From Planctomycetota bacterium (lineage in GTDB: Bacteria > Planctomycetota > Brocadiia > JAADGH01): 64,000 bases of DNA. Both the position numbers and the translations under genes were made by a program. Below are positions 17,763 through 27,200 of the stretch, piece after piece. The notes under the pieces were generated by a model, which saw nothing but the letters and a program-made list of their open reading frames with translations, did no database searches and was not told where the DNA came from. How positions within the stretch are numbered: the stretch's first letter is position 1; each line of letters begins with the position of its first letter. The stretch spans positions 1 to 64,000 of the forward strand of contig JAADGH010000223.1 of assembly GCA_013152475.1 (NCBI GenBank), written 5' to 3'.

Positions 17763-20567
17763 TCACCTCTTCTTCGCGGGGATCAGTTCCAGGTTGTCGA
17801 TATAGAACACCGTCGGGCCGTCCGCCACGGACATGAACACGATGCAGTTGAGCGATTTGAACTGCGGCGAGCAGGCCACGTGAAAAATGGGGACAGACCG
17901 GACGTCTGGTCTGTCCCCATTTTTCTCGGCGTCGGGCAGCTTGATCGTCAGGTCATACTTCCCGGTAGCCTGCGGACCCAGGCCGCAACCAATCTCGATG
18001 TGCACCCACTGGCCGGCCGGCAACTGCACGATCTTCTTGCCGTTGGCCGACAGCCAGCCGTCGGCGGAGGTGCGCAGGTTGGGTCCCATGTTGTAGGTGT
18101 AGGGGTCGTCGCGCCAGTCCAACTGCATGAGCGCCCCGGTCTCCCAGCGCAGGTCAAAGGCCATCCGCAGGGTTCCCTCCTCCAGGTCGAGCGGATAGGT
18201 GATGTAGGGGAAGAACTTCTGCGGCAGCCCCGCGGCGTCCACGAACTTCAGACTGTGCTTGCCTGAGGCCGCCGTCTCGTCCGTGACCGCCGAATAGCAC
18301 TTTCCCCTATTCCCCACGTGAGCGCCGCGCTCCGATTCGCCGACCGTATAATCCTCGTAGTCGCGCCGTTCGGGTTGCCGCGCCGCGGAGGTCTTCGGCG
18401 TGTAGTCGGCGGGGTCACGTACTACAGGCACTTCGGGACGCGGCCAGGTGCGGCGCTCCGGGCTGGCGTAGTTGCCCACGGTGCTCAGGTCGATGGCCTT
18501 GAAGCCCAGCTTGAAGGCGGGGGAGCCAGGCTTGAGCCGGTAGTCGCGCTTGGCCGGGTCTACGAACTGCGGGTCCGCCATCAGACTGCCTTCGTCCCGC
18601 CCCCGCTTGAGCCATGCCTCCCAGGATCCCTTGCGCGTCACGTCCCGCATCCCCATAACGATCGGCGGCTCGCCATTGGCCCAAAGGAGATTGCGCTCGA
18701 AGTGGACAAAGTCGTCCTGGAAGCGGTTCAGGCGATAAGCGACCGCAGGCTTGCCCTGATAGGCGATGATGTTCCGCTCGAAGCGGTTGCCGGATGTGGG
18801 GTATTTCCTCCAGGGGTTCCAGTAGACCTGGCTCTTCTGGCCGTCTACGAAGATGTTGTTCTCCACCGTGTTGTCCACGCCGGCGTTGCTCATGAACCCG
18901 CCCAGGACCGTGTTGTAGCAGACGTTGTCATGGATGTGCCACCCGCTGCAGGCCACATCCAGGTAGATGCCCCATGAGTAGTACGGATACTCGAGCTCCC
19001 CCATGGCATTGGTTTTCCATCCGCCGGAATCGTGGAGCAGGTTGTGGTGGATCGTGTTGCCCGCGTTTTGAACCTTGTTGCGTTCGAGTTGCTGCTCGAT
19101 GGGCAGGCGCCAGTCCATGGCCGTGGCCGCTTCGATGATGCTGGTGTCCGCGGTGACCAGGTTGGAATGGTGGCAGTAGTTGTAGGCGAACTCGCAGTCG
19201 TTGCCCACGTCCATGCCCAGGGCGTAGCGCGGTGTGTCGTGGACATGGTTATGGGTCAGCTTGACCCGGGCGCAACGGTGCATGTAGACCCCGCCGCAGC
19301 GGTTGTGGATGCGCCCCCAGCCGATGTCATAGATGTAGCAGTTGTCCACCACATGATCCGTCACGCGTTCGTGGTCCATGCTGGCGCCGAGGATGCTGAC
19401 GCCGTCGCCCTGGGTCTGGGTGATGTCGCAGCCCACAACCCGGCAGGCGTGGGTATCGTCGCCCAGGTAAACGCCTACCTCGGCATTGCGCAGGTCGCAG
19501 GCGACCACGGAGCACCCCTTGGCCCCGGTCATCTGAATGGCCCGGCCGCGGAAGTCTCTCACGGCCAGCCACGCGAGACGCACGTTCTCCACCCACTGGT
19601 TTTTGTCGGGGTCCCCCTTCAGCACAAAGGCCTGCTGCAGGGCCGGCACGATGACCTGATCCGTCTTGTTGGGGTTGCCCGAAAATGGGGACAGACCCGA
19701 CGTCCGGTCTGTCCCCATTTTTCCCGGCGGCCAGAAGTAGAGTGTCTTGGTGTCCGGGTCCACGCACCACTCGCCGGGCGCGTCGAGCTCTTCCAGAATT
19801 CCACAGAGGTAGAAGGGGTTGCCGTTGACCAGCACATAGACGCCCTTGCTGGCCTCGACGACGCGGTTTGCGGGGTCAATGCTTTTTATCGGACAGTACT
19901 GGGTTTCGTAATTGTTCTTGTCGTGGAACATGATCCAGGCGCGCTCGGGGTGGGCCCACTTCTCGGGGTGCAGCTCGCCCTCGCGGTAGCGGAACTTCGT
20001 CTTGGTGTTTGGCTCCACAACCCCGGCATTCTGCAGGAAACCGCCGGTGCGCGGGTGCTTCGGGTCAAAGTTCGGCACGCGCGCCCAGGGCATCAGCTTG
20101 CCGTTGTAGTACAGCTCGCGGAAGTTGAGGTCGGGAAGGTCCGCCTTGGACAGATCGGCCTGCAGGATGTTTTCCTTCCACGGCTTCCATCCGGTGATCC
20201 GTCGCCCGCCGCTGATGACGACATCCTTGTCCTTCTCGCCTTCGATGGTCAGGTGGGAATCCTCCGGTCGAAGCTCCACGGGCTTCCGCAGGAAGCAGAC
20301 GCCCCCGTGCAGTACAATACGCGCAGGCCCTTCCGTACGCCCAGCCGACCTGACCTTGCGTACGGCCTCGACCGCATGTTCCAGTGTTGCGAAGGGCCCG
20401 TCGGTGTGGTCGTCGTTCGGCTCGGCCAGTCTGCCGGACCAGGTGTCGCTGCCGTTCGTCGCCACGTGGACCTGCACCCGAGCCGACCCGGGCTGCTGTC
20501 CCCAGCACACACCCAACACTGCTCCAGTGAAAAATAAACCCGATAACCACTGCCGGCAGCCTTGCAT
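17763..20567 (-). CDS. Secreted beta-helix protein carrying two in-frame palindromic insertions (paralogue 3)
   Basis: Third, more distant member of the beta-helix group. The shared start block (NGSDTWSGRLAEPNDDHTDG) and the LYFWPPG motif place it in the same family. The C-terminus differs: a jelly-roll-like domain (from about residue 740) with FVDAAGLPQKFFPYITYPLD and TVFYIDNLELIPAKKR replaces the CBM9-like part. Two palindromes of one family interrupt the coding sequence without a frameshift: KMGTDRTSGLSPFS follows FWPPG, and EKNGDRPDVRSVPIF lies just before HVACSPQF. The ATG at 20567 (MQGCRQWLSGLFF) gives a good signal peptide; upstream in-frame starts reach 20630. It lies 132 bases after the metallo-hydrolase gene and 17 before paralogue 2. 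Confidence 0.85.
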   Translation of the reverse strand: MQGCRQWLSGLFFTGAVLGVCWGQQPGSARVQVHVATNGSDTWSGRLAEPNDDHTDGPFATLEHAVEAVRKVRSAGRTEGPARIVLHGGVCFLRKPVELRPEDSHLTIEGEKDKDVVISGGRRITGWKPWKENILQADLSKADLPDLNFRELYYNGKLMPWARVPNFDPKHPRTGGFLQNAGVVEPNTKTKFRYREGELHPEKWAHPERAWIMFHDKNNYETQYCPIKSIDPANRVVEASKGVYVLVNGNPFYLCGILEELDAPGEWCVDPDTKTLYFWPPGKMGTDRTSGLSPFSGNPNKTDQVIVPALQQAFVLKGDPDKNQWVENVRLAWLAVRDFRGRAIQMTGAKGCSVVACDLRNAEVGVYLGDDTHACRVVGCDITQTQGDGVSILGASMDHERVTDHVVDNCYIYDIGWGRIHNRCGGVYMHRCARVKLTHNHVHDTPRYALGMDVGNDCEFAYNYCHHSNLVTADTSIIEAATAMDWRLPIEQQLERNKVQNAGNTIHHNLLHDSGGWKTNAMGELEYPYYSWGIYLDVACSGWHIHDNVCYNTVLGGFMSNAGVDNTVENNIFVDGQKSQVYWNPWRKYPTSGNRFERNIIAYQGKPAVAYRLNRFQDDFVHFERNLLWANGEPPIVMGMRDVTRKGSWEAWLKRGRDEGSLMADPQFVDPAKRDYRLKPGSPAFKLGFKAIDLSTVGNYASPERRTWPRPEVPVVRDPADYTPKTSAARQPERRDYEDYTVGESERGAHVGNRGKCYSAVTDETAASGKHSLKFVDAAGLPQKFFPYITYPLDLEEGTLRMAFDLRWETGALMQLDWRDDPYTYNMGPNLRTSADGWLSANGKKIVQLPAGQWVHIEIGCGLGPQATGKYDLTIKLPDAEKNGDRPDVRSVPIFHVACSPQFKSLNCIVFMSVADGPTVFYIDNLELIPAKKR
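17882..17925. repeat. 44-bp GGGGACAG-type palindrome inside a coding sequence (copy 1)
   Basis: GAAAAATGGGGACAGACC and GGTCTGTCCCCATTTTTC are perfect 18-bp arms, with one G-T pair and a GACGTC core between them. It lies within the C-terminal domain of the 17763-20567 gene and is read as EKNGDRPDVRSVPIF. It is almost identical to 19681-19723 but is read in another frame. GGGGACAG palindromes are, from memory, a frequent REP-type sequence mobilised by Y1 (RAYT) transposases; no such gene is in the window. Confidence 0.9.
19681..19723. repeat. 43-bp GGGGACAG-type palindrome inside a coding sequence (copy 2)
   Basis: Same element as 17882-17925, with GAAAATGGGGACAGACC and GGTCTGTCCCCATTTTTC arms around CGACGTC. 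On the minus strand it is read as KMGTDRTSGLSPFS, placed directly after FWPPG in the beta-helix protein. The paralogues at 12106-14901 and 14959-17745 carry FWPPG or FWPPA at the same point with no such insertion. Confidence 0.9.
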
Positions 20568-20699
20568 AGGCGTCACTCTTTCTTCTTCCAGGCGGGAACC
20601 TGTCATTGCGCCGGAACATTCTACCCTCATTGCGGGGGAGAATGAAGGGATTTTCCGCGGCCCAATGAAATCAAGGTGGGATGCCTTTCGCCGGGACCT

Positions 20700-21530
20700 T
20701 TAGAGCGCACAGGGCACGACCTTCGCCCCGCCATCGCCATCGTCCTCAAAGCGCGCGAAGGTAAGCTGCGGGTCGTGCTCGAAGAAGAAGAGCCAGTTCT
20801 CCCGGATGCCGCGCTGGATGATATCCACCTTGAACTCTGCTACGTCAACCGGGTACAGGTCATAAGCCATGAGGTAGTGCGGTTTGATGTGGACGGGCGA
20901 GCCGACGGTCTCCCCGAGGAAGAACAACTTCTTGCCCTCCGACTCGACCATGAACGTCTGATACCCCCGCGTGTGCCCCCCCGCCGCGACAGCGCGGATG
21001 CCGGAGGCGATCTCCGTGTCGCCCTCGATCAGCTCCAGCAGGCCGTGCTCCTTCAGGCCCATGAACTGGTGCGGCAGGTAAGCGCCCTTCCGGACGGGGT
21101 GGGGATGAGTTGCGTCGTGCCACTCCTGCTTCTGAACGATGTGCCGGGCCTTGGAAAACACCGGCTTGCCGTCGATGAGGCACCCCCCGACGTGGTCGAT
21201 GTGGAGATGGGTGAGGAGAACCAGGTCGATGTCGCCCGGTTCGATCCCCAGTTTTTTGAGGGAATCGATGAGATTGACGGTGTTGTCGAGGTTGTAGATC
21301 TTTCGCTTCTTCGGCGGCCAGTCCTCCCACCCCATGCCGGTATCGACAATCGCTGTGCATGAGGGCGTGCGGATCAGAAGGGAGTTCAGGCCAACCGCCA
21401 CGCGGTTCTTCTCATCGGCCTGGACATACCGGCTCCACAAGGGCTTCGGCACGACGCCGAATATCCCCCCGCCATCGAACCACGCCAAGCCATCGCTGGC
21501 GGCAAGCACGTCGAGCTGTCCGAGCTTCAT
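20700..21530 (-). CDS. Metallo-beta-lactamase-fold hydrolase
   Basis: 276-residue cytoplasmic metal hydrolase. The binuclear metal motif H-x-H-x-D-H (LLTHLHIDHVGG) is near residue 108; later ligand candidates are AAGGHTRGYQ and LGETVGSPVH. No signal peptide is seen. The size and spacing fit the lactonase/glyoxalase-like branch of the superfamily, but the substrate is unknown. The ATG has GGAGGGAG upstream, and the promoter at 21562-21591 fires into this gene. It is the first gene of the minus-strand beta-helix operon, so a role with sugar lactones is possible, but that is inference. Confidence 0.9.
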   Translation of the reverse strand: MKLGQLDVLAASDGLAWFDGGGIFGVVPKPLWSRYVQADEKNRVAVGLNSLLIRTPSCTAIVDTGMGWEDWPPKKRKIYNLDNTVNLIDSLKKLGIEPGDIDLVLLTHLHIDHVGGCLIDGKPVFSKARHIVQKQEWHDATHPHPVRKGAYLPHQFMGLKEHGLLELIEGDTEIASGIRAVAAGGHTRGYQTFMVESEGKKLFFLGETVGSPVHIKPHYLMAYDLYPVDVAEFKVDIIQRGIRENWLFFFEHDPQLTFARFEDDGDGGAKVVPCAL

Positions 21531-21561
21531 CCGTATCTCCCTCCATTAGGAACGGGGAGAG

Positions 21562-21591
21562 ATTCTACCGGACGGCCGGCCTGTGCGTCAA
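21562..21591 (-). promoter_or_regulatory. Sigma-70-type promoter for the metallo-hydrolase/beta-helix operon
   Basis: Read on the minus strand: TTGACG, an 18-base spacer and TAGAAT. Transcription should start near 21555, about 25 bases before the ATG at 21530. It is back to back with the plus-strand promoter at 21653-21681. Confidence 0.65.
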
Positions 21592-21652
21592 AGGAAAAGG
21601 CTAATGCAATGTACGCCCGGCTCCCGCCCATGCGTCCATCACCAGATTTCTG

Positions 21653-21681
21653 TTGACTGCCGAATGTTGCTGGTGTATACG
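21653..21681 (+). promoter_or_regulatory. Sigma-70-type promoter for the ADP-ribosylglycohydrolase gene
   Basis: TTGACT (21653-21658), a 17-base spacer and TATACG (21676-21681). The start of transcription should be near 21688, about 57 bases before the ATG at 21745. Confidence 0.6.
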
Positions 21682-21744
21682 CGACAGGCGCCATATATCG
21701 AGCAGCGAAACGCAAACACGTCCAGATAGCGAAGGAGCGAGGCC

Positions 21745-23082
21745 ATGCCCTACACGGCAGACATTCAGACCCTTACCAAGCAAGAGATCAAGCAGCGCGA
21801 AGAGGAAGGCTGCAAGGTTTCGCAGGTGCGGAAGATGTACCGACAGCTCTGCGACGACGGCGCGCCCCCGCAGGACTTCGAGAAGCTCTATAACAAGGTC
21901 GAGAAGCTCAAGGCGCCGAGCACGTATCACGAGCCGTCCGACCTGGAAGCGATCCGCAAGGCCCGGCCAAACGGCCCCCGGAAGATCGAGAAGGTCTTTT
22001 CGCACGGCGACCTCTACGACCGTATCTACGGCGCATGGCTCGGCCGCTCGGCGGGCTGCCTGCTGGGCAAGCCCGTGGAGGGGGCGACGAAGGAACAGAT
22101 CAAGATGGCAGCCGAGTTGAGCACAGGCTATCCGCTCCAAGACTACTTCGGCCCCATCGTCAACCCGCCCGAGGAAATTTCGAGCCGGAAGTGGGGCCCT
22201 CGAGACTGGGGCCCCGAGAACAAGTGCCTCAAGGGCGCCATCACCGCCATGGCCCGGGATGACGATATGGACTATACGATCCTCGGCCTCCACATCATGG
22301 AGGAGGTCGGCCTGAACTTCACGCCCGCCGACATGGGCAAGCAGTGGCTCATGCACTTCCCCTACCATCTGGTCTACACGGCCGAAGCGGTGGCCTACCG
22401 CAATCTCGTCAACGGCCTGCGGCCGCCGCAGACGGCCATGTATCGTAACCCCTGCCGCGAGTGGATCGGCGCGCAGATTCGCGCCGACGCCTTCGGCTAC
22501 GTCAACCCCGGCATGCCGGAGCGGGCGGCGGAGCTGGCCTTTCAGGACGCGGCGCTGAGCCACGCGATGAACGGCATCTACGGCGAGATGTTCGTGGCGG
22601 CCATGATCGCCGCGGCCTTCGTGACGGATGACATCGAGGAGATCATCCGGATCGGCGCATCGGAAATCCCCAAGAAGACGCGCTTGGCCGAGTGCATCGA
22701 TGACTGCGTGAAATGGTGCAGGAAGGACAAGAGCTGGACGGCGACGATCAAGAAGATATCGAAGAAATACGGCGACCTGCAAGGCTGCCACACGATCACG
22801 AACGCGGCCATCGTCCTTATGGGCCTGCTCCACAGCAAGGGCGACTTCGAGAAGGGCATCACCATCGCCGTCATGGGCGGATTCGACACCGACTGCAACG
22901 GCGCGACGGCCGGCTCGATCCTCGGGGCCATGCTCGGCGCAAAGGCCCTGCCGGAGAAGTGGGTCGCCCCGCTGAACGATACGCTCGAGAGCATCCTCGT
23001 CGGCTTCCATGTAAACAAGCTCTCTGAACTGGCCAAGCGTACGATGGCCATCGCCGCGAAGCAGATTCGGGGTGACTCGTGA
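21745..23082 (+). CDS. ADP-ribosylglycohydrolase-family protein
   Basis: Family of di-magnesium hydrolases (ARH/DraG fold) that cleave ADP-ribose or related N-glycosidic bonds. 445 residues, longer than the roughly 300 of a bare ARH domain. The catalytic domain starts near residue 92 (DRIYGAWLGRSAGCLLGKPV). Metal ligands are seen in ARDDDMDYT near residue 171 and in the C-terminal GGFDTDCNGATAGSI near residue 377. The first 90 residues are a charged, probably helical addition (TKQEIKQREEEGCKVSQVRK). A GGAGCGAGG ribosome-binding site precedes the ATG. In planctomycete-like genomes such proteins often sit near sugar-degradation genes, as here, and need not act on ADP-ribosylated proteins. Confidence 0.9.
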   Translation: MPYTADIQTLTKQEIKQREEEGCKVSQVRKMYRQLCDDGAPPQDFEKLYNKVEKLKAPSTYHEPSDLEAIRKARPNGPRKIEKVFSHGDLYDRIYGAWLGRSAGCLLGKPVEGATKEQIKMAAELSTGYPLQDYFGPIVNPPEEISSRKWGPRDWGPENKCLKGAITAMARDDDMDYTILGLHIMEEVGLNFTPADMGKQWLMHFPYHLVYTAEAVAYRNLVNGLRPPQTAMYRNPCREWIGAQIRADAFGYVNPGMPERAAELAFQDAALSHAMNGIYGEMFVAAMIAAAFVTDDIEEIIRIGASEIPKKTRLAECIDDCVKWCRKDKSWTATIKKISKKYGDLQGCHTITNAAIVLMGLLHSKGDFEKGITIAVMGGFDTDCNGATAGSILGAMLGAKALPEKWVAPLNDTLESILVGFHVNKLSELAKRTMAIAAKQIRGDS

Positions 23083-23098
23083 CTCAACGGTGCAGAAT

Positions 23099-24217
23099 AT
23101 GAATAAAATATACCGTCCCCGAAATAACCGAAATAACATCTTGGCGTTGCTGGTGGTGGCGGGCGCCAGCGTCGGGTTGACGTACTGGTATTTGAAGAGC
23201 GATCTTGCGCCTGCCAGGCAATTGCCGGCAAGGCCCACGCCTGCCGTTGCTCCTCTGATTGTCACCTCACAGCCGGTTATGCGCGGCTTCGCCCGGCGCG
23301 TGCCGTGGATCGGTGTTGTTCAAAGCCAAACCACGCTGCGATTAATGGCATTGATAGCAGGCCGCGTGGAGGCCATCGAGGCCAAAGACCAGATGCCCAT
23401 CAAGGAGGGGGCGATAGTCGTTCGGCTGGGTGGCCCCCAGATCGAAACGCAGAGAGCTCGGCTTCAAGCCAAAGTTGAGTCCCTGAAATCCCAGGTGGAC
23501 CTTGCCCATCAGACGGTGGAACGGCTTGTGCAGTGCCTGAAAGAACGATTCGTCAAGAAAGATCAAGTGGCGGCATCCCGGGAAGCTGAAATCAAGCTTC
23601 AGCTCCAACTGCGCCAGGCCCAACTGTCCATGGAGTCCTTCATGAAGCAGATTCATGTCGTGGCGCCGATGACGGGTATATTCACCAACCGCCGGGTCGG
23701 TCGTGGACAGACGGTCAGCCCCGGCGATGTGCTCGGCGAGATCATCGATCGGGACCACCTACGGATTGCGGCCTCCCTATTCCCTCCGGACGGGATCGAT
23801 CTGATAGGCAAGGAAGTGACCGTTCGTCTTGGTGGGAATCAGCTCCTCGTGGGTATCGTTCGGGTTGTTTTGCCGCTGGCGGATAGCGCCGGAGCGACAA
23901 GGGTGTGGATCGAAGGCCCACAGATGGATAAGCGATTATATCCCGGGCAAACCGTCAGCGGTGAGGTGACGGTCGAGGTCAAGGCTGCGGGCTTGACCGT
24001 GCCGGGGTCTGCGATCGTCTATGACTCAGAGGAACGCCCCTGCCTCTTCGTTCAGAAAGACGGCGCCTATGAGCCCCGCAGTGTCAAGCTGGGGCTGGTG
24101 CAAGACGGTTGGGTTGAGGTCCTTTCGGGGCTGGAGCAGGACCAATCCGTGGTCACACAAGGAGCGTACGAGCTCTTCTACCGCCGGTTCAACGAGCAGT
24201 TCAAGGTGCGCGACTAA
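23099..24217 (+). CDS. RND efflux periplasmic adaptor (membrane fusion protein)
   Basis: Inner-membrane-anchored adaptor that links an RND pump to an outer-membrane channel. One membrane anchor (NILALLVVAGASVGLTYWYL) is followed by a barrel-sandwich half (GVVQSQTTLRLMALIAGRVE), a coiled-coil hairpin at about residues 120-190 and the second half-motif VVAPMTGIFTNRRVGRGQTV. The C-terminal part (PGQTVSGEVTVEVKAAGLTV, then VQKDGAYEPRSVKLG) fits the beta-barrel and membrane-proximal domains. The start is uncertain: ATG 23099 is used, but a GTG at 23072 would overlap the upstream gene by 11 bases, and neither has a clear ribosome-binding site. The pump gene follows after 3 bases. No TolC-like gene is nearby. 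Confidence 0.88.
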   Translation: MNKIYRPRNNRNNILALLVVAGASVGLTYWYLKSDLAPARQLPARPTPAVAPLIVTSQPVMRGFARRVPWIGVVQSQTTLRLMALIAGRVEAIEAKDQMPIKEGAIVVRLGGPQIETQRARLQAKVESLKSQVDLAHQTVERLVQCLKERFVKKDQVAASREAEIKLQLQLRQAQLSMESFMKQIHVVAPMTGIFTNRRVGRGQTVSPGDVLGEIIDRDHLRIAASLFPPDGIDLIGKEVTVRLGGNQLLVGIVRVVLPLADSAGATRVWIEGPQMDKRLYPGQTVSGEVTVEVKAAGLTVPGSAIVYDSEERPCLFVQKDGAYEPRSVKLGLVQDGWVEVLSGLEQDQSVVTQGAYELFYRRFNEQFKVRD

Positions 24218-24220
24218 CCC

Positions 24221-27200
24221 ATGCGAAAGTTCCTCCAACTGGCCATGGCCAACCCGATCGCGGTGATCCTCCTGGTGGTGATCGCGGCGTGGGGAGGGGC
24301 CTTTGCCCTGCTTCATTTGCCGGTGGGCCTGTTTCCCGGTCTGGATGTGCCGGTGGTGAATGTGATCTCCCACTATTCCGGCGCGGCCGCCGAGGACATG
24401 GAACTGCTCATCACACGTCCTATCGAGGACCGAATTCGGACCATTCCCGGCGTCCGCCGCGTGGCCTCCACATCCATCGAGGGGATCTCGCAGGTTACGG
24501 CCGAGTTTGACTGGGGGACCCGGCTGACCGATGCTCGCCAGCTCGTCCAGGCGGAGCTATCATCCGTGCAGGGCGATCTCCCTGCCGGAGTCGAGCCGCG
24601 CCTGGAGAACATCGGGACCACACTTCAGGAGGTCGCCGGCTACGTGGCCTATGGGGGAGGCAGCCCAGTGGATCTTCGCACAGCGGTGCGGATGGACCTG
24701 GCCAGCCGGTTGATGGGCGTGGAAGGGGTGTCACGCGTGGAGGTCCTGGGCGGCGACGAGCCGGCGTTTATTGTGCAGCTCCAGCCGGACGCGTTGGCGC
24801 GGGAACGCCTGACCATCGGTGACGTAACGGCCGCACTGGCCAAACACAACCTGGCTGTGGCGGCAGACTTCATGGGCCGAGGATCGCGGGAGTATCTCAT
24901 TCGCGGCGACAGCCGGCTGCAGACGGTCGAAGATGTTCTCGCCGTCCCGGTGGTTGCCGACGGGGTTCGGTCCGTATTGCTGAAGGATATCGCCGCGGTT
25001 CAGCGCGGACGAGCGCCGCGGCACTACGAAGTTCATGGCAATGGTTTACCCGCCGTGGCGTTCCTCGTCAGCAAACAACCCAACGCCAGCACGATCGATG
25101 TCGTCCACGGCATTGATCGGGAACTGGATAGGCTCAAGACCCTCCTGCCGCCGGGGGCCCAAATCAAGAAGTTTTACGATCAAGCCGACATCGTCACCGA
25201 AGCCCGTGATTCGCTCTTTCATGACTTGATCATCGGGGCGATCCTCGCGGCGGCAGTACTCTTTTTCTTCATGGGAACATTTCGGGCTACCTTGATCGTC
25301 ACTGCGACCATCCCCATCACGCTGCTGGCAACGTTGGGGATGATGCAGGCCTTCGGCCAGACGCTCAACGTGATCACCCTTTCGGCGCTGACATTGGCGG
25401 TCGGCATGGTGGTCGATGATGCGATCGTTGTGGCCGAGAGCGTGGTGCGGCGCCTCCAATCGGGAGAAGACCGGCAGGCCGCCAGCTTGGACGGTGCGGT
25501 GGAGATCGCGGGTCCGGATGTCTCCGGAACATTCACAACCGTTGCGGCATTTGCTCCGCTGCTGTTTCTGGGCGGTATCGCGGGGCTTTTTGTGCGGCCC
25601 TTCGGGCTGGTCGTCAGCGTCGCGCTGTTGGCTTCGCTCGTGGTCTCCCTGAGTTTCGTGCCGATGATGTTCGGCCACACTGGCTTGACCGGCCCGCGTC
25701 GCGCGATCGGAGCGCGGCTGCTCGCCTGGCTCGACCGAGCACTTCAACGGGCGCTGCGTTTTGCCTTTGCCCACCGGGTTATATCGGTTCTGCTGGGCAT
25801 ACTGACGCTGGGGCTGGGCGGCCTTGCCGCTTGGCTGGGGCCCGTGAGCGTTTTGCCTCCCATCGACGAGGGAGCGATCCTGATCGAATACGTCATGCCG
25901 CCGGGCACATCACTGTGGGAAAGCAACCGAATCGGTGATATCCTTGAACGGCTGGCGCTGTCCCAACAGGATGTCGAAACCGTCTATCGGCGCACCGGAT
26001 CGCCGGAACGGGGCTTCCAGATCGAGGGCGTCAACCGTGGCGAACTTACCATCAAGCTCGCGCCGCGTTCCGTTCGCACGCGCACGGCGGGTCAGGTCAT
26101 GGAGGGCCTGCGGAACGAATACGGCAAGATTCCCGGCGTGGCCTTCCTGTACCACCAGCCGACGCAGGAGAAGATGGACGAAAGCCTATCGGGGCTGCCG
26201 GCGATGTTCGGAGTGACGATCTTTGGCGCCGACATGAGCGAGTTGGTGTCGCTGGCCGCGCAGGCCGAGCAGATTATGGCCGAGGACCCTGCGCTGACCA
26301 ACCTCGTCAACAACACGAAGATCAAAAGTCCACAGATCATCGTCCGGCCCGATCCGGTCGAGCTGGCCCGCTGCGGCATTTCCCCCCGCGATGTCTTCGA
26401 GACGATTCAGGCCGGTCGATTCGGCGTTGCGGCGACAACCATCGTTCGCCAGCGACAACAGGTGCAGGTCCTGGTCAAGGCCAATTCCCCTTCCGATGCA
26501 ACGCTCGACTGGCTGGAGGGGCTTGCCATTTCAACCCCGTCCGGCCAGACGGTTCCTCTGCGGCAGGTGGCCAACATCCGCATTACCCATCTCCCCGCGG
26601 CCGTTACCCGTCTCAACGGACAACGCGAAGTCACCATTCTGGCGGAGGTGAATGGCAGCATCCCCGCCGCCGTGGACCGGCTTCGTCAGAAGTTCTCAGC
26701 CATCCCCCTCCCCGGCGGATACAGCATCGCCTTCACCGGCCAGTACCAGGTGATGAAGCGAACCGTCCTGGATTTTGTTCTGGTTGGACTGGCCGCCATC
26801 ATGCTGATCTATCTGATCATGGCCATGCAGTTCCGCTCCTGGCTCCAACCATTGATCCTTCTCGTGACCATCCCCGTGGCGCTGGTTGGAGCGATCGTGC
26901 TGCTTGCCATCACCCAAGTGGGACTGGACGTCTCGGTGGGCATGGGGGCCCTGACGCTCGTGGGCATCGCCGTGAACAACGCGATCGTGCTGCTCGACTA
27001 TGCGAATCGGCAGGTGGCTGCCGGTCAGACGATATCCGGTGCGCTGCAATCGGCGGTTTCCGTTCGCCTTCGGCCAATCCTGATGACGGCCACGACCACG
27101 ATCTTCGCCTTGGTCCCCGTCGCGGTGAACCCGGCCGTCGGGTCGCGGATATTCCAGCCCTTCGCGATCACCGTCATTGGGGGGCTGCTTTCGGCCACTG

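Noticed and set aside
13099-17805. A 1568-codon open frame on the plus strand
   Set aside because: It lies antisense to two well-supported beta-helix genes and is a by-product of GC-rich codon use. It has no ribosome-binding site and its His/Asp/Val-rich protein resembles nothing known.
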